64,000 nucleotides of DNA from Fischerella muscicola PCC 7414. Lineage in GTDB: Bacteria; Cyanobacteriota; Cyanobacteriia; Cyanobacteriales; Nostocaceae. Location of the stretch: positions 1 through 64,000 of the forward strand of contig NZ_AJLK01000156.1 of NCBI RefSeq assembly GCF_000317205.1, written 5' to 3'. The notes under the pieces were generated by a model, which was given only the letters and a program-made list of their open reading frames with translations, did not search any database and was not told the DNA's origin. Shown piece after piece: positions 46,963 through 56,356 of the stretch. The translations under genes were made by a program, and so were the position numbers. Position 1 is the stretch's first letter; each line of letters begins with the position of its first letter.

Positions 46963-49122
46963 ATGTCTCAGTACTCTCAATTAGAAAAAGCGCTGAAATA
47001 TCACTTCGGTTACGAGAATTTTCGCCCTGGACAACGAGAAATTATCGAAAACGCGCTTTCTAATCGGGATTTATTGATTATTATGCCCACTGGAGGCGGT
47101 AAGTCGCTGTGCTTTCAACTACCGGCACTGATTAAAAAAGGTGTGACAGTAGTAGTATCACCATTAATTGCCTTGATGCAAGATCAAGTGGAAGCACTAC
47201 GAAAAAACGGTGTAGCAGCCACATTCCTTAATAGCAGTCTGAACTCTTACCAAACGCGATCGCGTGAACAATACATTCTCCAAGGTAAAGTTAAATTACT
47301 CTACGTTGCACCAGAACGCCTAATCAGTGATAGATTTCTACCATTTCTAGATTTAATTCATCATCAAGTTGGTATTTCTGCGTTTGCTATTGATGAAGCG
47401 CACTGCGTGTCTGAGTGGGGACACGACTTTCGCCCAGAATATCGCCAGCTAATCTTACTGCGAAAACGTTACACCGACGTTCCAACTTGGGCATTTACAG
47501 CTACCGCTACTGATCGTGTCCGTAATGATATTATTCAACAATTGGGATTAAAAGACCCCAGCATCCACATCGCCAGCTTCAACCGCCAAAATCTTTACTA
47601 CGAAGTTCGTCCAAAAAAAAAGAATGCTTACGCTGAACTTTTAGAACTAATCCGCGATTCTGAAGGTTCAGGAATTGTTTACTGTTTAACTCGCAAAAAA
47701 GTTGACGAAATCACCTTTAAACTCCAACATGATAAAATATCTGCCCTACCCTATCATGCTGGTTTAACAGACGAAGAACGGACTCAAAATCAAACTCGCT
47801 TTATTCGTGATGATGTGCGAGTTATGGTAGCCACAATCGCCTTTGGTATGGGTATCAATAAACCAGATGTGCGATTTGTGATTCACTTTGATATACCTCG
47901 TAACTTAGAAAGTTACTATCAAGAATCAGGTAGGGCAGGTAGAGATGGAGAAGCTTCACGTTGTACACTTTTTTTCAGCTACGCTGATGTCAAAATCATC
48001 GAATTTCTCATCAATCAAAAAAGCGAAGCACAAGAACAGTTAATAGCCAAACAACAATTGCGACAGATGATAGATTACGCCGAAGGTACAGACTGTCGCC
48101 GCACAATTCAACTCAGTTATTTTGGCGAACGTTTTCTGGGGAATTGTGATAATTGTGATAACTGTCGCTATCCTAAACCAGTGCAAGATTGGACACTGGA
48201 AGCAATGAAATTTTTATCTTGTGTCGCCCGTTGCAAAGAAAAATTTGGCATGGGCCATATTATAGATGTTCTACGGGGAGCAAAAACTCAAAAAATTGCC
48301 CAATACGAACACGAAAAACTATCCACCTACGGTATCGGTAAAGATAAAAGTGTGGAAGAATGGCGGATGCTGGGACGTTCCTTGTTACATCAAGGTTTAC
48401 TAGAACAAAGCACTGATGGTTACGCCGTTTTAAAACTTAACGCCCTGAGTTGGGAAGTTATGCGGCGACAGCGTACCGTTTCTATTCCTGTCACCGTCAC
48501 CCAAAAGCTGACTTGGAATGAGGATAACGCTAAAACTGTAGAAGCAGAAATGCTATTGCAGAGGTTGCGATCGCTACGCAAACAACTTGCAGATGAACAA
48601 TCTGTTCCACCTTATGTCATCTTCGCCGATTCTACTCTTAAATTAATGGCTCAAGTTAAACCCCAAACCAAGGACGCATTTAGCCAACTTTCCGGGGTAG
48701 GTAGCCATAAACTCAGTCAATACGGCGATAAATTTATCGCCGAAATCCGCGCCTATTGCCAAGAACATAATTCTCAAGAACAAAAACTCAATCCTACATC
48801 TTCTCTCACTTCAGTTTCTGCAACAGCATTGCAAACTTTGCTGTTATATCAACAAGGTCTAAGCGTTTCAGAAATAGCTGAAAAACGCAACCTACGTCCA
48901 ACAACAATTTTTAGTCACCTCTGCGATTTAATTGAGAAAAATCAACCTATAGACATAAATCACTTAGTACCACCAGAAAAGCAGCAAAAAATTTTACAAG
49001 TATTAGAAATTCTTGGAGATATTGCCCTTACCCCCATTAAAGAATATCTTGGCGATACTTATAGCTTTGAAGAGATTCGTTTAGTTAGAAGTCAGTGGCG
49101 CAAAAAGAGTCATAAAAACTAG
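46963..49122 (+). CDS. recQ: RecQ ATP-dependent DNA helicase
   Basis: A 719-residue 3'-5' superfamily 2 helicase. Q-motif region FRPGQREII, Walker A TGGGKS with Lys48, DEAH at 144-147, TATATDRVR, SGIVYCLTRKKVDEI, and motif VI QESGRAGRDGEAS are clear. The RQC zinc-binding part has Cys in CRRTIQLSYFGE and CDNCDNC, then a winged helix, an HRDC domain (about 540-605), and a C-terminal HTH-like extension (LSVSEIAEKRNLRPTTIFSH). The length is greater than the E. coli enzyme because of this tail, as in many cyanobacteria and firmicutes. It acts in recombination and fork repair. Confidence 0.95.
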   Translation: MSQYSQLEKALKYHFGYENFRPGQREIIENALSNRDLLIIMPTGGGKSLCFQLPALIKKGVTVVVSPLIALMQDQVEALRKNGVAATFLNSSLNSYQTRSREQYILQGKVKLLYVAPERLISDRFLPFLDLIHHQVGISAFAIDEAHCVSEWGHDFRPEYRQLILLRKRYTDVPTWAFTATATDRVRNDIIQQLGLKDPSIHIASFNRQNLYYEVRPKKKNAYAELLELIRDSEGSGIVYCLTRKKVDEITFKLQHDKISALPYHAGLTDEERTQNQTRFIRDDVRVMVATIAFGMGINKPDVRFVIHFDIPRNLESYYQESGRAGRDGEASRCTLFFSYADVKIIEFLINQKSEAQEQLIAKQQLRQMIDYAEGTDCRRTIQLSYFGERFLGNCDNCDNCRYPKPVQDWTLEAMKFLSCVARCKEKFGMGHIIDVLRGAKTQKIAQYEHEKLSTYGIGKDKSVEEWRMLGRSLLHQGLLEQSTDGYAVLKLNALSWEVMRRQRTVSIPVTVTQKLTWNEDNAKTVEAEMLLQRLRSLRKQLADEQSVPPYVIFADSTLKLMAQVKPQTKDAFSQLSGVGSHKLSQYGDKFIAEIRAYCQEHNSQEQKLNPTSSLTSVSATALQTLLLYQQGLSVSEIAEKRNLRPTTIFSHLCDLIEKNQPIDINHLVPPEKQQKILQVLEILGDIALTPIKEYLGDTYSFEEIRLVRSQWRKKSHKN

Positions 49123-49328
49123 CCCAATAGAGATAATTAACCACAAAGATACAAATTGGGGTCGGTAATTGGTAATAGGAAAAACCTCTGCCCCTAATCC
49201 CCACCAGGGGAATCCGAGTTCCCCAATGACTTAGCGTCATCTCGTAAGCAATTAGCCGGACTTGGGATAATTTGGTAGTTCAATATCTATACCAAGACTC
49301 TGCACACTCTGCGTTTATCTGAAGTTAA
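49123..49328. other. short non-coding stretch after recQ
   Basis: Includes CCCCTAATCCCCACCAGGGG (hairpin-prone, 49191-49210), a low-complexity sequence of a kind seen also at 8600. No gene is seen. Confidence 0.4.
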
Positions 49329-49496
49329 TTACAAAGAACTCGCCACTTCTGTGTGAATCTCCTGTGTCCTTGTAACCGTTGGCGATGATGCAGTAGGTTT
49401 GTTCTTTACTGCTAAAACCATAGATAAAACTTTGGGGAAGACAAGACAAATCACAGTACTAATCAAAGTCAGGAATAAACCATCTATCAAACCCAT
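49329..49496 (-). CDS. small membrane protein, paralogue 1, 55 aa
   Basis: A 55-residue frame starting ATG at 49496 after a G-rich Shine-Dalgarno (GGGGGGAT). It reads MGLIDGLFLTLISTVICLVF, then PKVLSMVLAVKNKPTAS and a Thr/Ser-rich tail ending EVASSL. The first 27 residues form one hydrophobic helix. It closely matches the start of the protein at 50151-50396 (ID..LTLIST..CL.FP..LS), both in protein and in DNA. The shared pattern in two copies 900 bp apart argues that both are real genes. I do not recognise the family. Confidence 0.65.
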   Translation of the reverse strand: MGLIDGLFLTLISTVICLVFPKVLSMVLAVKNKPTASSPTVTRTQEIHTEVASSL

Positions 49497-49750
49497 AGAG
49501 AATCCCCCCTTTTTTTATCTGTATCTATGTACTCTATTTTGAAACTAAATTTCTAAAATTGATAGAGCAGATAGTTTAGAATTTCTTCTAGTTTGTATAA
49601 GCTCTTTTTAATTTTAAGTTTTGTTTAGATACTGTCTCTATCTAGGGGGATTGTAAAAGCCAATAAAATAGTGTAAATTTGAAGCGGCCGTTGTTTTTAG
49701 TATTTCACGAACTTCAAAAAAAAGCAACATTTAAAGTTTAATAGGCAAAC

Positions 49751-49920
49751 CCTTTCAAGGTGGATAAAAATTTTAGTCAAAAAAATAGTCAAAAATCTCT
49801 CTTTAACTTCTTACCTCTGTTTTCTCTGTTCCTCTGCGGTTAATTTAATTACTTTTAAACCACTCCAGACGCAGAGGTCGCACCAGAGAAAAAAGAGATT
49901 TTTCGAGTCACCTTGAAAGG
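49751..49920. mobile_element. 170-bp segment bounded by 12-bp inverted repeats (MITE-like)
   Basis: CCTTTCAAGGTG at 49751-49762 and its exact reverse complement CACCTTGAAAGG at 49909-49920. The interior has TTCTCTGTTCCTCTGCGGTT, a version of the CTCTGCG-type repeat also found inside the xanthine-dehydrogenase-like gene at 56833. No coding frame is seen. Confidence 0.5.
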
Positions 49921-50150
49921 TCTGGTTTAATAGTTTAAAGGTGCGTAATTCGTTAATGATAAGTATCTAAGTAAACATAATATAACTACCTGTTCAGGTA
50001 TAGATTCATCTCGATGATTACTATAGATTTTAAATAATTCGTTTTTAAAATAACAACCAACAAGTTTTATTATTTTAGTGAGTTTAGTAAGAATTATATG
50101 CCCCTGAAATATTTACTAAAAATTATCTATTTTGATACTCAAGTGCAACA

Positions 50151-50396
50151 TTAATTTGGGGAACATCTACCACAAAAACGAGGACTAAATTTACATGATG
50201 GGCTACCTGTTAATGCATAAGACGTACAAAAAGGAAAGCTAGTAATTCCCTGGTTAGTTTTTCTTGGAGTAGAAACTTTATGCAAGAGTCTGGTAGGTTT
50301 AATTTTTGGATCGGTAATGATACTTAAAAGCCTGGGAAATGTCAGGCAAGCAATTGTACTAATTAAAGTCAGCAATGTAACATCTATGCGATCCAT
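50151..50396 (-). CDS. small membrane protein, paralogue 2, 81 aa
   Basis: An 81-residue frame starting ATG at 50396. It reads MDRIDVTLLTLISTIACLTF, then PRLLSIITDPKIKPTRLLHK, and a C-terminal tail with five Cys ending in SPRFCGRCSPN. The N-terminal helix is the same module as in the 49329-49496 gene; the tails are unrelated. An N-terminal helix followed by a variable, here Cys-rich, tail suggests either a small anchored peptide or a secreted peptide precursor. The family is unknown to me. Confidence 0.6.
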   Translation of the reverse strand: MDRIDVTLLTLISTIACLTFPRLLSIITDPKIKPTRLLHKVSTPRKTNQGITSFPFCTSYALTGSPSCKFSPRFCGRCSPN

Positions 50397-50877
50397 AGGT
50401 AATCACCTTTTCTCTTTTCATTAGCTTTGGTTGAGGGGACACCGCCGAATAAAATTAGGGGTATTCGCCCAATATTTAATTGCGGGGTTGTTCTGGTAAT
50501 TGGTAATAGTCAATTGGTAATTGGAAAAATTAGAACAAGTTCTTACCAATTACCGATTACCCATTACCCATCACCGGGTGGCGTGCCATTTCATCCATCA
50601 CTTTTAAAAAATCAGGTTTTCACGTCACCCAACCTTGATAATAGGTGTCTACTGTTTTTAGTTAGTCAAACAAATCATTTCAACCAACTAAAAACCAAAG
50701 TTGGTATTGCTTTTTGTTTATACTCTTTAATCATACTATAGATTTTTATATATATGTAAATCAAATCCTCAAAAATTTTTTAGACAAAATAAATAGTGTC
50801 TATTCAGATTGGGTATTTTATCCTGATTGCAGCATAAGCTGGAAAAATAAACTGTTGATTACTTAGGCTATAGTGTT
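50397..50877. other. non-coding region with GGTAATTGG repeats
   Basis: 50490-50580 carries TGGTAATTGGTAATAG and its inverse (CCAATTACCGATTACCCATT), a dispersed low-complexity inverted repeat. A reading frame across it has no protein-like composition. The promoter of the acyl-ACP synthetase gene should be near 50800-50877. Confidence 0.5.
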
Positions 50878-52857
50878 ATGTCAAAAACTTTTGTAGAAAA
50901 TGCTTTTCTTGCTAATATCACTGCCCAAGAACGCGAAGCAATCAAGGATTCGGCAGATTATTCTGGCGTGGAGTCGCTACCAGAAATTTGGCCTTTAGCG
51001 GCACAAAGATTTGGTGATATTGTTGCCCTCCGCGATCCTCATGCTAAACCCGAGGTAGTATTAACTTATACTGAGCTATGCCAACAAATTCAACGATTTG
51101 CCGCTGGCTTACAGGCTTTGGGTGTACAAGCAGGCGATCGCATTTCCCTAATTGCTGACAACAGTCCGCGTTGGTTGATTGCTGATCAGGGAATTATGAC
51201 TGCGGGGGCGGTGGATGCGGTGCGTAGTTCCCAAGCTGAAAAAGAAGAATTACTTTTCATTGTGGCTAACAGTGGCAGCACAGCGCTAGTAGTGGAAGAT
51301 TTAAAAACACTCAATAAACTACGCGGTAGCTTGAATGATTTGCCGATTCAATTTGTGATTGTACTCAGCAACGAAGCATTACCGGAAGCGAAAACCCTCA
51401 AGCTGTATACATTCAGCCAGTTGATGGAAATGGGTGCTAAGCATTCCTTACAACCAGTCAAACGCAACCGTAATGATTTGGCTACTTTAATTTATACCTC
51501 AGGGACTACGGGTAAACCGAAGGGTGTGATGCTGACTCATCGCAATTTGATGCACCAAATCGTAGCTATCCCGGTTGTCGTGCAACCCCGTCCTGGAGAT
51601 ACAGTTTTGAGTATTCTCCCTACCTGGCACAGCTATGAACGTAGTTGTGAATATTTTCTACTTTCTCAAGGTTGTACTCAGGTTTATACCAACCTCCGCT
51701 CTATCAAACGAGATTTGAAAGAATATCAACCTCATTACATGGTAGCCGTACCACGCCTTTTAGAATCTATTTATGAAGGAGCGCAAAAACAGTTTCGTGA
51801 ACAGCCAGCTTCTCGACAACGCTTGATTAACTTCTTTTTCGAGATAGGTGAGAAATATATTCAAGCGCGCCGGACTTTGACGGGTTTGAATTTACAAAAT
51901 CTCAATCCGAGTATGGGCGATCGCTTAACAGCCAGTTTACAAGTTGCCGCTTTATCACCTCTGTATGCCTTGGGAGAAAAACTAGTTTACAGCAAAGTCA
52001 GGGAAGCAACTGGCGGTAGAGTCAAGCAGATGATTAGCGGCGGTGGTGCGCTGCCTAAGCATGTAGATGACTTTTTTGAAATTCTTGGTGTCGAGATTTT
52101 GGTGGGTTATGGCTTGACAGAAACTTCCCCTGTCACCCATGCACGGCGTTACTGGCGGAATTTACGCGGTGCAGCTGGGCAACCAATCCCGGGTACAGAA
52201 ACTAAAATAGTTGATCCAGAGACTAAAAAAGAGCTACCAACAGGAGAACGGGGGTTAGTCTTGCTGCGGGGACCGCAAATTATGCAAGGTTATTACCAAA
52301 ATCCCGAAGCCACAGCCAAAGCAATTGATTCAGAAGGTTGGTTTGATAGCGGTGATTTGGGTTGGGTAACACCACAAAATGACTTAATTCTGACCGGACG
52401 AGCAAAAGATACGATTGTATTAACGAATGGGGAAAATATCGAACCACAACCGATAGAGGATGCTTGTTTGCGATCGCCCTACATAGATCAGATTATGTTG
52501 GTTGGGCAAGATCGTAAATCTCTGGGTGCTTTAATTGTTCCGAATTTAGAAGCCTTAGAAAAATGGGCAACTTCTGGGAATCTCCAACTATGTATAGAGG
52601 ATGAAAATGTTACTGCGGCTACCAGTCAAAAAATTAACCTGGAGAGTAAAATAATCCAGGATTTATTTCGGCAAGAACTGAATCGGGAAGTGCAAAATCG
52701 TCCTGGCTATCGACCAGATGACCGCATTGGCCCGTTCAAGCTGATTCTCGAGCCATTTTCGATTGAAAATGGCATGATGACTCAAACACTGAAAATCAAG
52801 CGGCATGTCGTGATGCAACACTATCACGATATTATTAACGGAATGTTTGCCTCATAA
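50878..52857 (+). CDS. aas: acyl-ACP/acyl-CoA synthetase (Aas type)
   Basis: A 659-residue AMP-forming enzyme. Motifs are LIYTSGTTGKPKGVMLTHRN (P-loop), LPTWHSYERSCEYF, GGGALPKHVDDFF, VGYGLTETSPV, GWFDSGDLGWVTPQ, GRAKDTIVLTNGENIEPQPI and a late KIKRH catalytic Lys region. The SYER and long linker helices match the cyanobacterial Aas/Slr1609 group, which reactivates free fatty acids released from lipids by linking them to ACP. It acts at the membrane. The YlqD gene follows 36 bp later on the same strand. Confidence 0.93.
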   Translation: MSKTFVENAFLANITAQEREAIKDSADYSGVESLPEIWPLAAQRFGDIVALRDPHAKPEVVLTYTELCQQIQRFAAGLQALGVQAGDRISLIADNSPRWLIADQGIMTAGAVDAVRSSQAEKEELLFIVANSGSTALVVEDLKTLNKLRGSLNDLPIQFVIVLSNEALPEAKTLKLYTFSQLMEMGAKHSLQPVKRNRNDLATLIYTSGTTGKPKGVMLTHRNLMHQIVAIPVVVQPRPGDTVLSILPTWHSYERSCEYFLLSQGCTQVYTNLRSIKRDLKEYQPHYMVAVPRLLESIYEGAQKQFREQPASRQRLINFFFEIGEKYIQARRTLTGLNLQNLNPSMGDRLTASLQVAALSPLYALGEKLVYSKVREATGGRVKQMISGGGALPKHVDDFFEILGVEILVGYGLTETSPVTHARRYWRNLRGAAGQPIPGTETKIVDPETKKELPTGERGLVLLRGPQIMQGYYQNPEATAKAIDSEGWFDSGDLGWVTPQNDLILTGRAKDTIVLTNGENIEPQPIEDACLRSPYIDQIMLVGQDRKSLGALIVPNLEALEKWATSGNLQLCIEDENVTAATSQKINLESKIIQDLFRQELNREVQNRPGYRPDDRIGPFKLILEPFSIENGMMTQTLKIKRHVVMQHYHDIINGMFAS

Positions 52858-52893
52858 GTCCACTGCAAACTATCAACAAACGTGAATTCTTTT

Positions 52894-53343
52894 ATGGATG
52901 TCTCCAAACCTCAACTGCTTTTAAAGCGTGTCGTCAACATTAAAGCCATTGTCACTCCCTTGTGGAAAGAGGAAGTGCAGCAGCAACTGCAAGCGCAAAT
53001 CAATCAAATTGACCAGCAATTGCAACAGTTGGACATCCAAGGACAACGGGCGATCGCAGAAGTACAAAAACAAAATCTGCAACCGCCTGGTCCCCAAACC
53101 CTCCAACAAATTGAGAGTATTCAATACCAGGTCAATCAAAAGAAAAGCGAACTGCTAGAGCAAAAAAATCAAAGTCTGCAAAACCTCCAGCAAGTGCAGC
53201 TTTTAGAGTTAGACCAAGAAGTCAATCAATTTCAGATGGAAGGTTTTTTCCGCGTCGAACCAGGGGATAACTTAATTAGCAAAATGCAGGTCGAAGTTGT
53301 GCTGCGTGATGGTGTTGTAGAAGAAATTCGTGGCGATGTATAA
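52894..53343 (+). CDS. YlqD family protein
   Basis: A 149-residue protein starting MDVSKPQLLLKRVVNIKAIV, with a central coiled coil very rich in Gln, Leu and Glu (about residues 25-110) and a C-terminal beta segment (FRVEPGDNLISKMQVEVVLR, DGVVEEIRGDV). This fits the YlqD family, whose role is unknown. An in-frame GTG 12 bp earlier is possible; neither start has a clear Shine-Dalgarno. It follows the acyl-ACP synthetase closely. Confidence 0.85.
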   Translation: MDVSKPQLLLKRVVNIKAIVTPLWKEEVQQQLQAQINQIDQQLQQLDIQGQRAIAEVQKQNLQPPGPQTLQQIESIQYQVNQKKSELLEQKNQSLQNLQQVQLLELDQEVNQFQMEGFFRVEPGDNLISKMQVEVVLRDGVVEEIRGDV

Positions 53344-53514
53344 ACTCAATCTAAATTCAGTTAACAGTGATCAGCCAACAGTAAACAAACAAACCTGACA
53401 ACTGGTAATTGATAACTGATAACTGTAAACTCCTCACACCACACTTAGTCTCTCCTTACTGCTTGCTCCTGTTTGTTGTTCGTTGAGAGTTCCTGCTGTC
53501 TTAATTGTAAGCAT

Positions 53515-54036
53515 CTACTGGCAAATGACCTTGATCAAATTTTGCTGATCTTGGTTGGAAAAACATTTTTCTTGGGAACCAGCCCAAACAATTTGCCACA
53601 GAGGGGGTGAACTCGCCAGTAGCGATCGCCCAAAGCTTGTCAATTCAACTCGGTATTTGACGGCGTTAGGTACATTCTTTCCTTGGTTAGTTTGGATGAT
53701 TGTGACTAACGCCTGATTGGGGTGTGGGTAATATACCTCTACCTTACGCGTTCCTTGCTCTATTAGATGAGAGTCAAAAGCATCAAGAGCCAAAGCAGCT
53801 GGATCGGTACCTTGGAGAACAGACTTAATACTGTCTAAAGGTACTGTTTTATAGTTAGCCCGTTCCGGATTGGTGACAATCTCTTGAGCCGAGGCTACCG
53901 CGGAAGAGTGCTGCTGTGATCTAGTGCTATTGGCAGTCAGAGCATATTGCTGGCGATTAGTTAAATATACTCCAGCAAGAGCAGTGGCAAAGATACTTAG
54001 TACCAGAATTACCAAAATTTTCAACTTTGCCGACAT
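53515..54036 (-). CDS. conserved-looking membrane-anchored hypothetical protein
   Basis: A 173-residue protein with an N-terminal signal anchor (LKILVILVLSIFATALAGVYL, residues about 4-24) and a soluble part to the outside. The region SHLIEQGTRKVEVYYPHPNQALVTI, PNAVKYRVELTSF and PPLWQIVWAGSQEKC looks like a small alpha/beta domain. I do not recognise a family. It is convergent with YlqD and divergent from the E2 gene. Confidence 0.75.
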   Translation of the reverse strand: MSAKLKILVILVLSIFATALAGVYLTNRQQYALTANSTRSQQHSSAVASAQEIVTNPERANYKTVPLDSIKSVLQGTDPAALALDAFDSHLIEQGTRKVEVYYPHPNQALVTIIQTNQGKNVPNAVKYRVELTSFGRSLLASSPPLWQIVWAGSQEKCFSNQDQQNLIKVICQ

Positions 54037-54276
54037 AAAAACTCAAAAAGCACTTTCAAACTGTTTATTTATCACTTTTGCATTGTAGATTGAGAGATTA
54101 CTCAAGTTCCTCTTACTTTTGAGTAATTATTCTGATGTAAGCAACCATGATAAGAAATACAAATTAATAGACCACTGGGTAATAGAATAGTTCCTCGCGT
54201 CGGTCGTCAAGATACAATTCGATCTGGCATTAATTTTGTTAAAGTCTATAAATTTATCGATTCGCCAAACCCCCTT

Positions 54277-55587
54277 ATGAGCATTTACGAAGTATTCATG
54301 CCTGCACTTAGTTCCACTATGACTGAAGGAAAAATTGTCTCCTGGGTAAAATCGCCCGGGGATAAAGTGGAAAAAGGCGAAACTGTGGTGGTTGTCGAGT
54401 CAGATAAGGCAGATATGGATGTGGAATCCTTTTATGAAGGATACCTTGCTCACATCATTGTGCAAGCTGGTGAAACTGCACCAGTGGGAGCTGCGATCGC
54501 CCTATTGGCAGAAACTGAAGCCGAAATTGAAACAGCCAAGTCTCAAGCCCAAGGCGCTGGTGCTGCAAAACAGGAAACTACTGCTACTGCTGCTCCCACA
54601 AAAACCGCAGACACAGCCACATCTACAAGACCTGCCTTGGCGACTCAAAATGGCTCGAACCACCGGTCTGGAAGGGTTGTAGCTTCACCCCGTGCCCGCA
54701 AATTAGCTAAAGAACTCAAAGTTGATTTGAGTAACATCTCTGGTAGTGGCCCTTACGGTCGTATTGTTGCCGAAGATGTGGAAGCAGCAATCGGCAAAAC
54801 TAGCCAGCCACCCGTTAGTGCTGCCCCCATCACTCCACCACCTGTTGTGACTCCAGTTGCAACCGCACCGACAAAACCAGCACCAACTCCCACACCAGCA
54901 GTTACCGCAGTGCCCGGTCAAGTAGTGCCTTTGAATACCTTACAAAGTGCCGTGGCGCGGAATATGGTCGCTAGCTTATCAGTGCCTGTGATCCATGTAG
55001 GTTATACAATCACCACTGATGCTTTGGACAAATTATATAAACAAATTAAATCTAAGGGTGTGACCATGACCGCCCTACTAGCGAAAGCCGTAGCGGTGAC
55101 ACTGCAAAAACACCCACTGATTAATGCCAATTACTCAGATCAAGGTATTGTTTATCCTGCTAGCATCAATGTAGCTGTAGCCGTAGCGATGGATGATGGT
55201 GGATTGATTACACCAGTGTTGCAGAATGCTGATCAGATGGATATCTATTCTTTATCTCGTACTTGGAAGTCTTTAGTAGAAAGGGCAAGAGTTAAAAAGC
55301 TGCAACCAGAAGAATACAGCACCGGCACATTTACATTGTCTAACTTAGGGATGTTTGGCGTCGATAGATTTGATGCAATTTTACCACCCGGACAAGGTTC
55401 AATATTAGCGATCGGTGCATCCCGCCCCCAAGTCGTTGCTACCACCGATGGTATGTTTGGCATCAAGCAACAAATGCAGGTAAACATGACCAGCGACCAC
55501 CGGATTATCTATGGCGCTCATGCTGCGGCGTTCTTGCAAGATTTAGCGAAGTTGATTGAGACTGATCCGCAATCTTTGACTATGTAG
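54277..55587 (+). CDS. pdhC: dihydrolipoamide acetyltransferase, E2 of pyruvate dehydrogenase
   Basis: A 436-residue 2-oxo acid dehydrogenase E2. The N-terminal lipoyl domain has VESDKADMDVE with Lys44 lipoylated. An Ala/Pro/Thr-rich linker leads to the peripheral-subunit-binding domain (VVASPRARKLAKELKVDLSN, GSGPYGRIVAEDVEAA). A second linker leads to the catalytic domain with STGTFTLSNLGMFGVDRF and DHRIIYGAHAA (His408). A single lipoyl domain and length match cyanobacterial PDH E2. The other subunits are not nearby, as usual in cyanobacteria. Confidence 0.94.
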   Translation: MSIYEVFMPALSSTMTEGKIVSWVKSPGDKVEKGETVVVVESDKADMDVESFYEGYLAHIIVQAGETAPVGAAIALLAETEAEIETAKSQAQGAGAAKQETTATAAPTKTADTATSTRPALATQNGSNHRSGRVVASPRARKLAKELKVDLSNISGSGPYGRIVAEDVEAAIGKTSQPPVSAAPITPPPVVTPVATAPTKPAPTPTPAVTAVPGQVVPLNTLQSAVARNMVASLSVPVIHVGYTITTDALDKLYKQIKSKGVTMTALLAKAVAVTLQKHPLINANYSDQGIVYPASINVAVAVAMDDGGLITPVLQNADQMDIYSLSRTWKSLVERARVKKLQPEEYSTGTFTLSNLGMFGVDRFDAILPPGQGSILAIGASRPQVVATTDGMFGIKQQMQVNMTSDHRIIYGAHAAAFLQDLAKLIETDPQSLTM

Positions 55588-55927
55588 AGAAAATGGCAGT
55601 GTAAATACTGTATGTCTTGTTCGATTGAAGACTTCTATTAACCGCATGTGTTGGTAATAGGTAATTGGAATATTACCTAACTAGTTACGATCGCAGCGGG
55701 AATACAAAGTAATCATCCGAACTTGATACTAATAGTAAAACTTAGACTAGGGGCTTTGAGTGATTTGTGAGAATCGCAAAGCTCAGATCCCCGACTTCTT
55801 TGAGAAATCGGGGATCTTGTCTCTCACAAAATTGAAATCTTAATAAATAACAAAATCGGGATACATTTGCTCGTAGAAGTACTAGGGTGGGTAGGTGTAG
55901 TGAACTAAAATTTTGAAGGAGACGAAA
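55588..55927. other. non-coding region with an AGATCCCC palindrome
   Basis: Holds AGATCCCCGACTTCTTT-GAG-AAATCGGGGATCT at 55785-55817, an imperfect member of the inverted-repeat family found at 30619, 39890 and 46701. Nothing else is recognisable. Confidence 0.6.
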
Positions 55928-56356
55928 ATGGGACAAGCCAAACTAGGTGATACTGTGAAAGTTCACTATACAGGTAAGCTAGATGATGGCACAGTATTTG
56001 ACACTTCTGTTGAGCGAGAACCTTTGCAGTTTTCGATTGGTGAAGGATTAGTTATTCCCGGCTTTGAACAAGCTGTAGTTGGTATGACTCCAGGAGAATC
56101 CAAAAGGACAAATATTCCAGCAGATGAAGCCTACGGTCCTTATCGCCCAGAATTAGTCATGGTAGTTGACAAAGAACGCATCCCCACAGACGTATCTGTA
56201 GAGGTGGGTCAAATGTTACAAATTTCTCAGAGTAATGGTCAAGCCATACCCGTAGTTGTTACAGAGGTTTCAGACTCTCAAATCACTCTCGATGCTAACC
56301 ACCCCCTAGCAGGACAAGAACTGATATTTGATATCCAGTTAGTCCAGATTAACTAA
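55928..56356 (+). CDS. FKBP-type peptidyl-prolyl isomerase (SlyD-like)
   Basis: A 142-residue protein: KVHYTGKLDDGTVFDTSVER, FSIGEGLVIPGFEQAVVGMT, RTNIPADEAYGPYRPELVMV and an IF domain region with MLQISQSNGQAIPVVVTEV, ending in ELIFDIQLVQI. This is the SlyD architecture without the metal-binding tail. ATG at 55928 has GAAGGAG at 55915-55921 before it, so this start is used rather than an earlier in-frame ATG. Its stop codon overlaps, tail to tail, the stop of the convergent gene at 56353. Confidence 0.93.
   Translation: MGQAKLGDTVKVHYTGKLDDGTVFDTSVEREPLQFSIGEGLVIPGFEQAVVGMTPGESKRTNIPADEAYGPYRPELVMVVDKERIPTDVSVEVGQMLQISQSNGQAIPVVVTEVSDSQITLDANHPLAGQELIFDIQLVQIN

Noticed and set aside
50427-50741. 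A 104-codon plus-strand frame before the acyl-ACP synthetase gene
   Set aside because: It is built from GGTAATTGG-type inverted repeats that are non-coding elsewhere.
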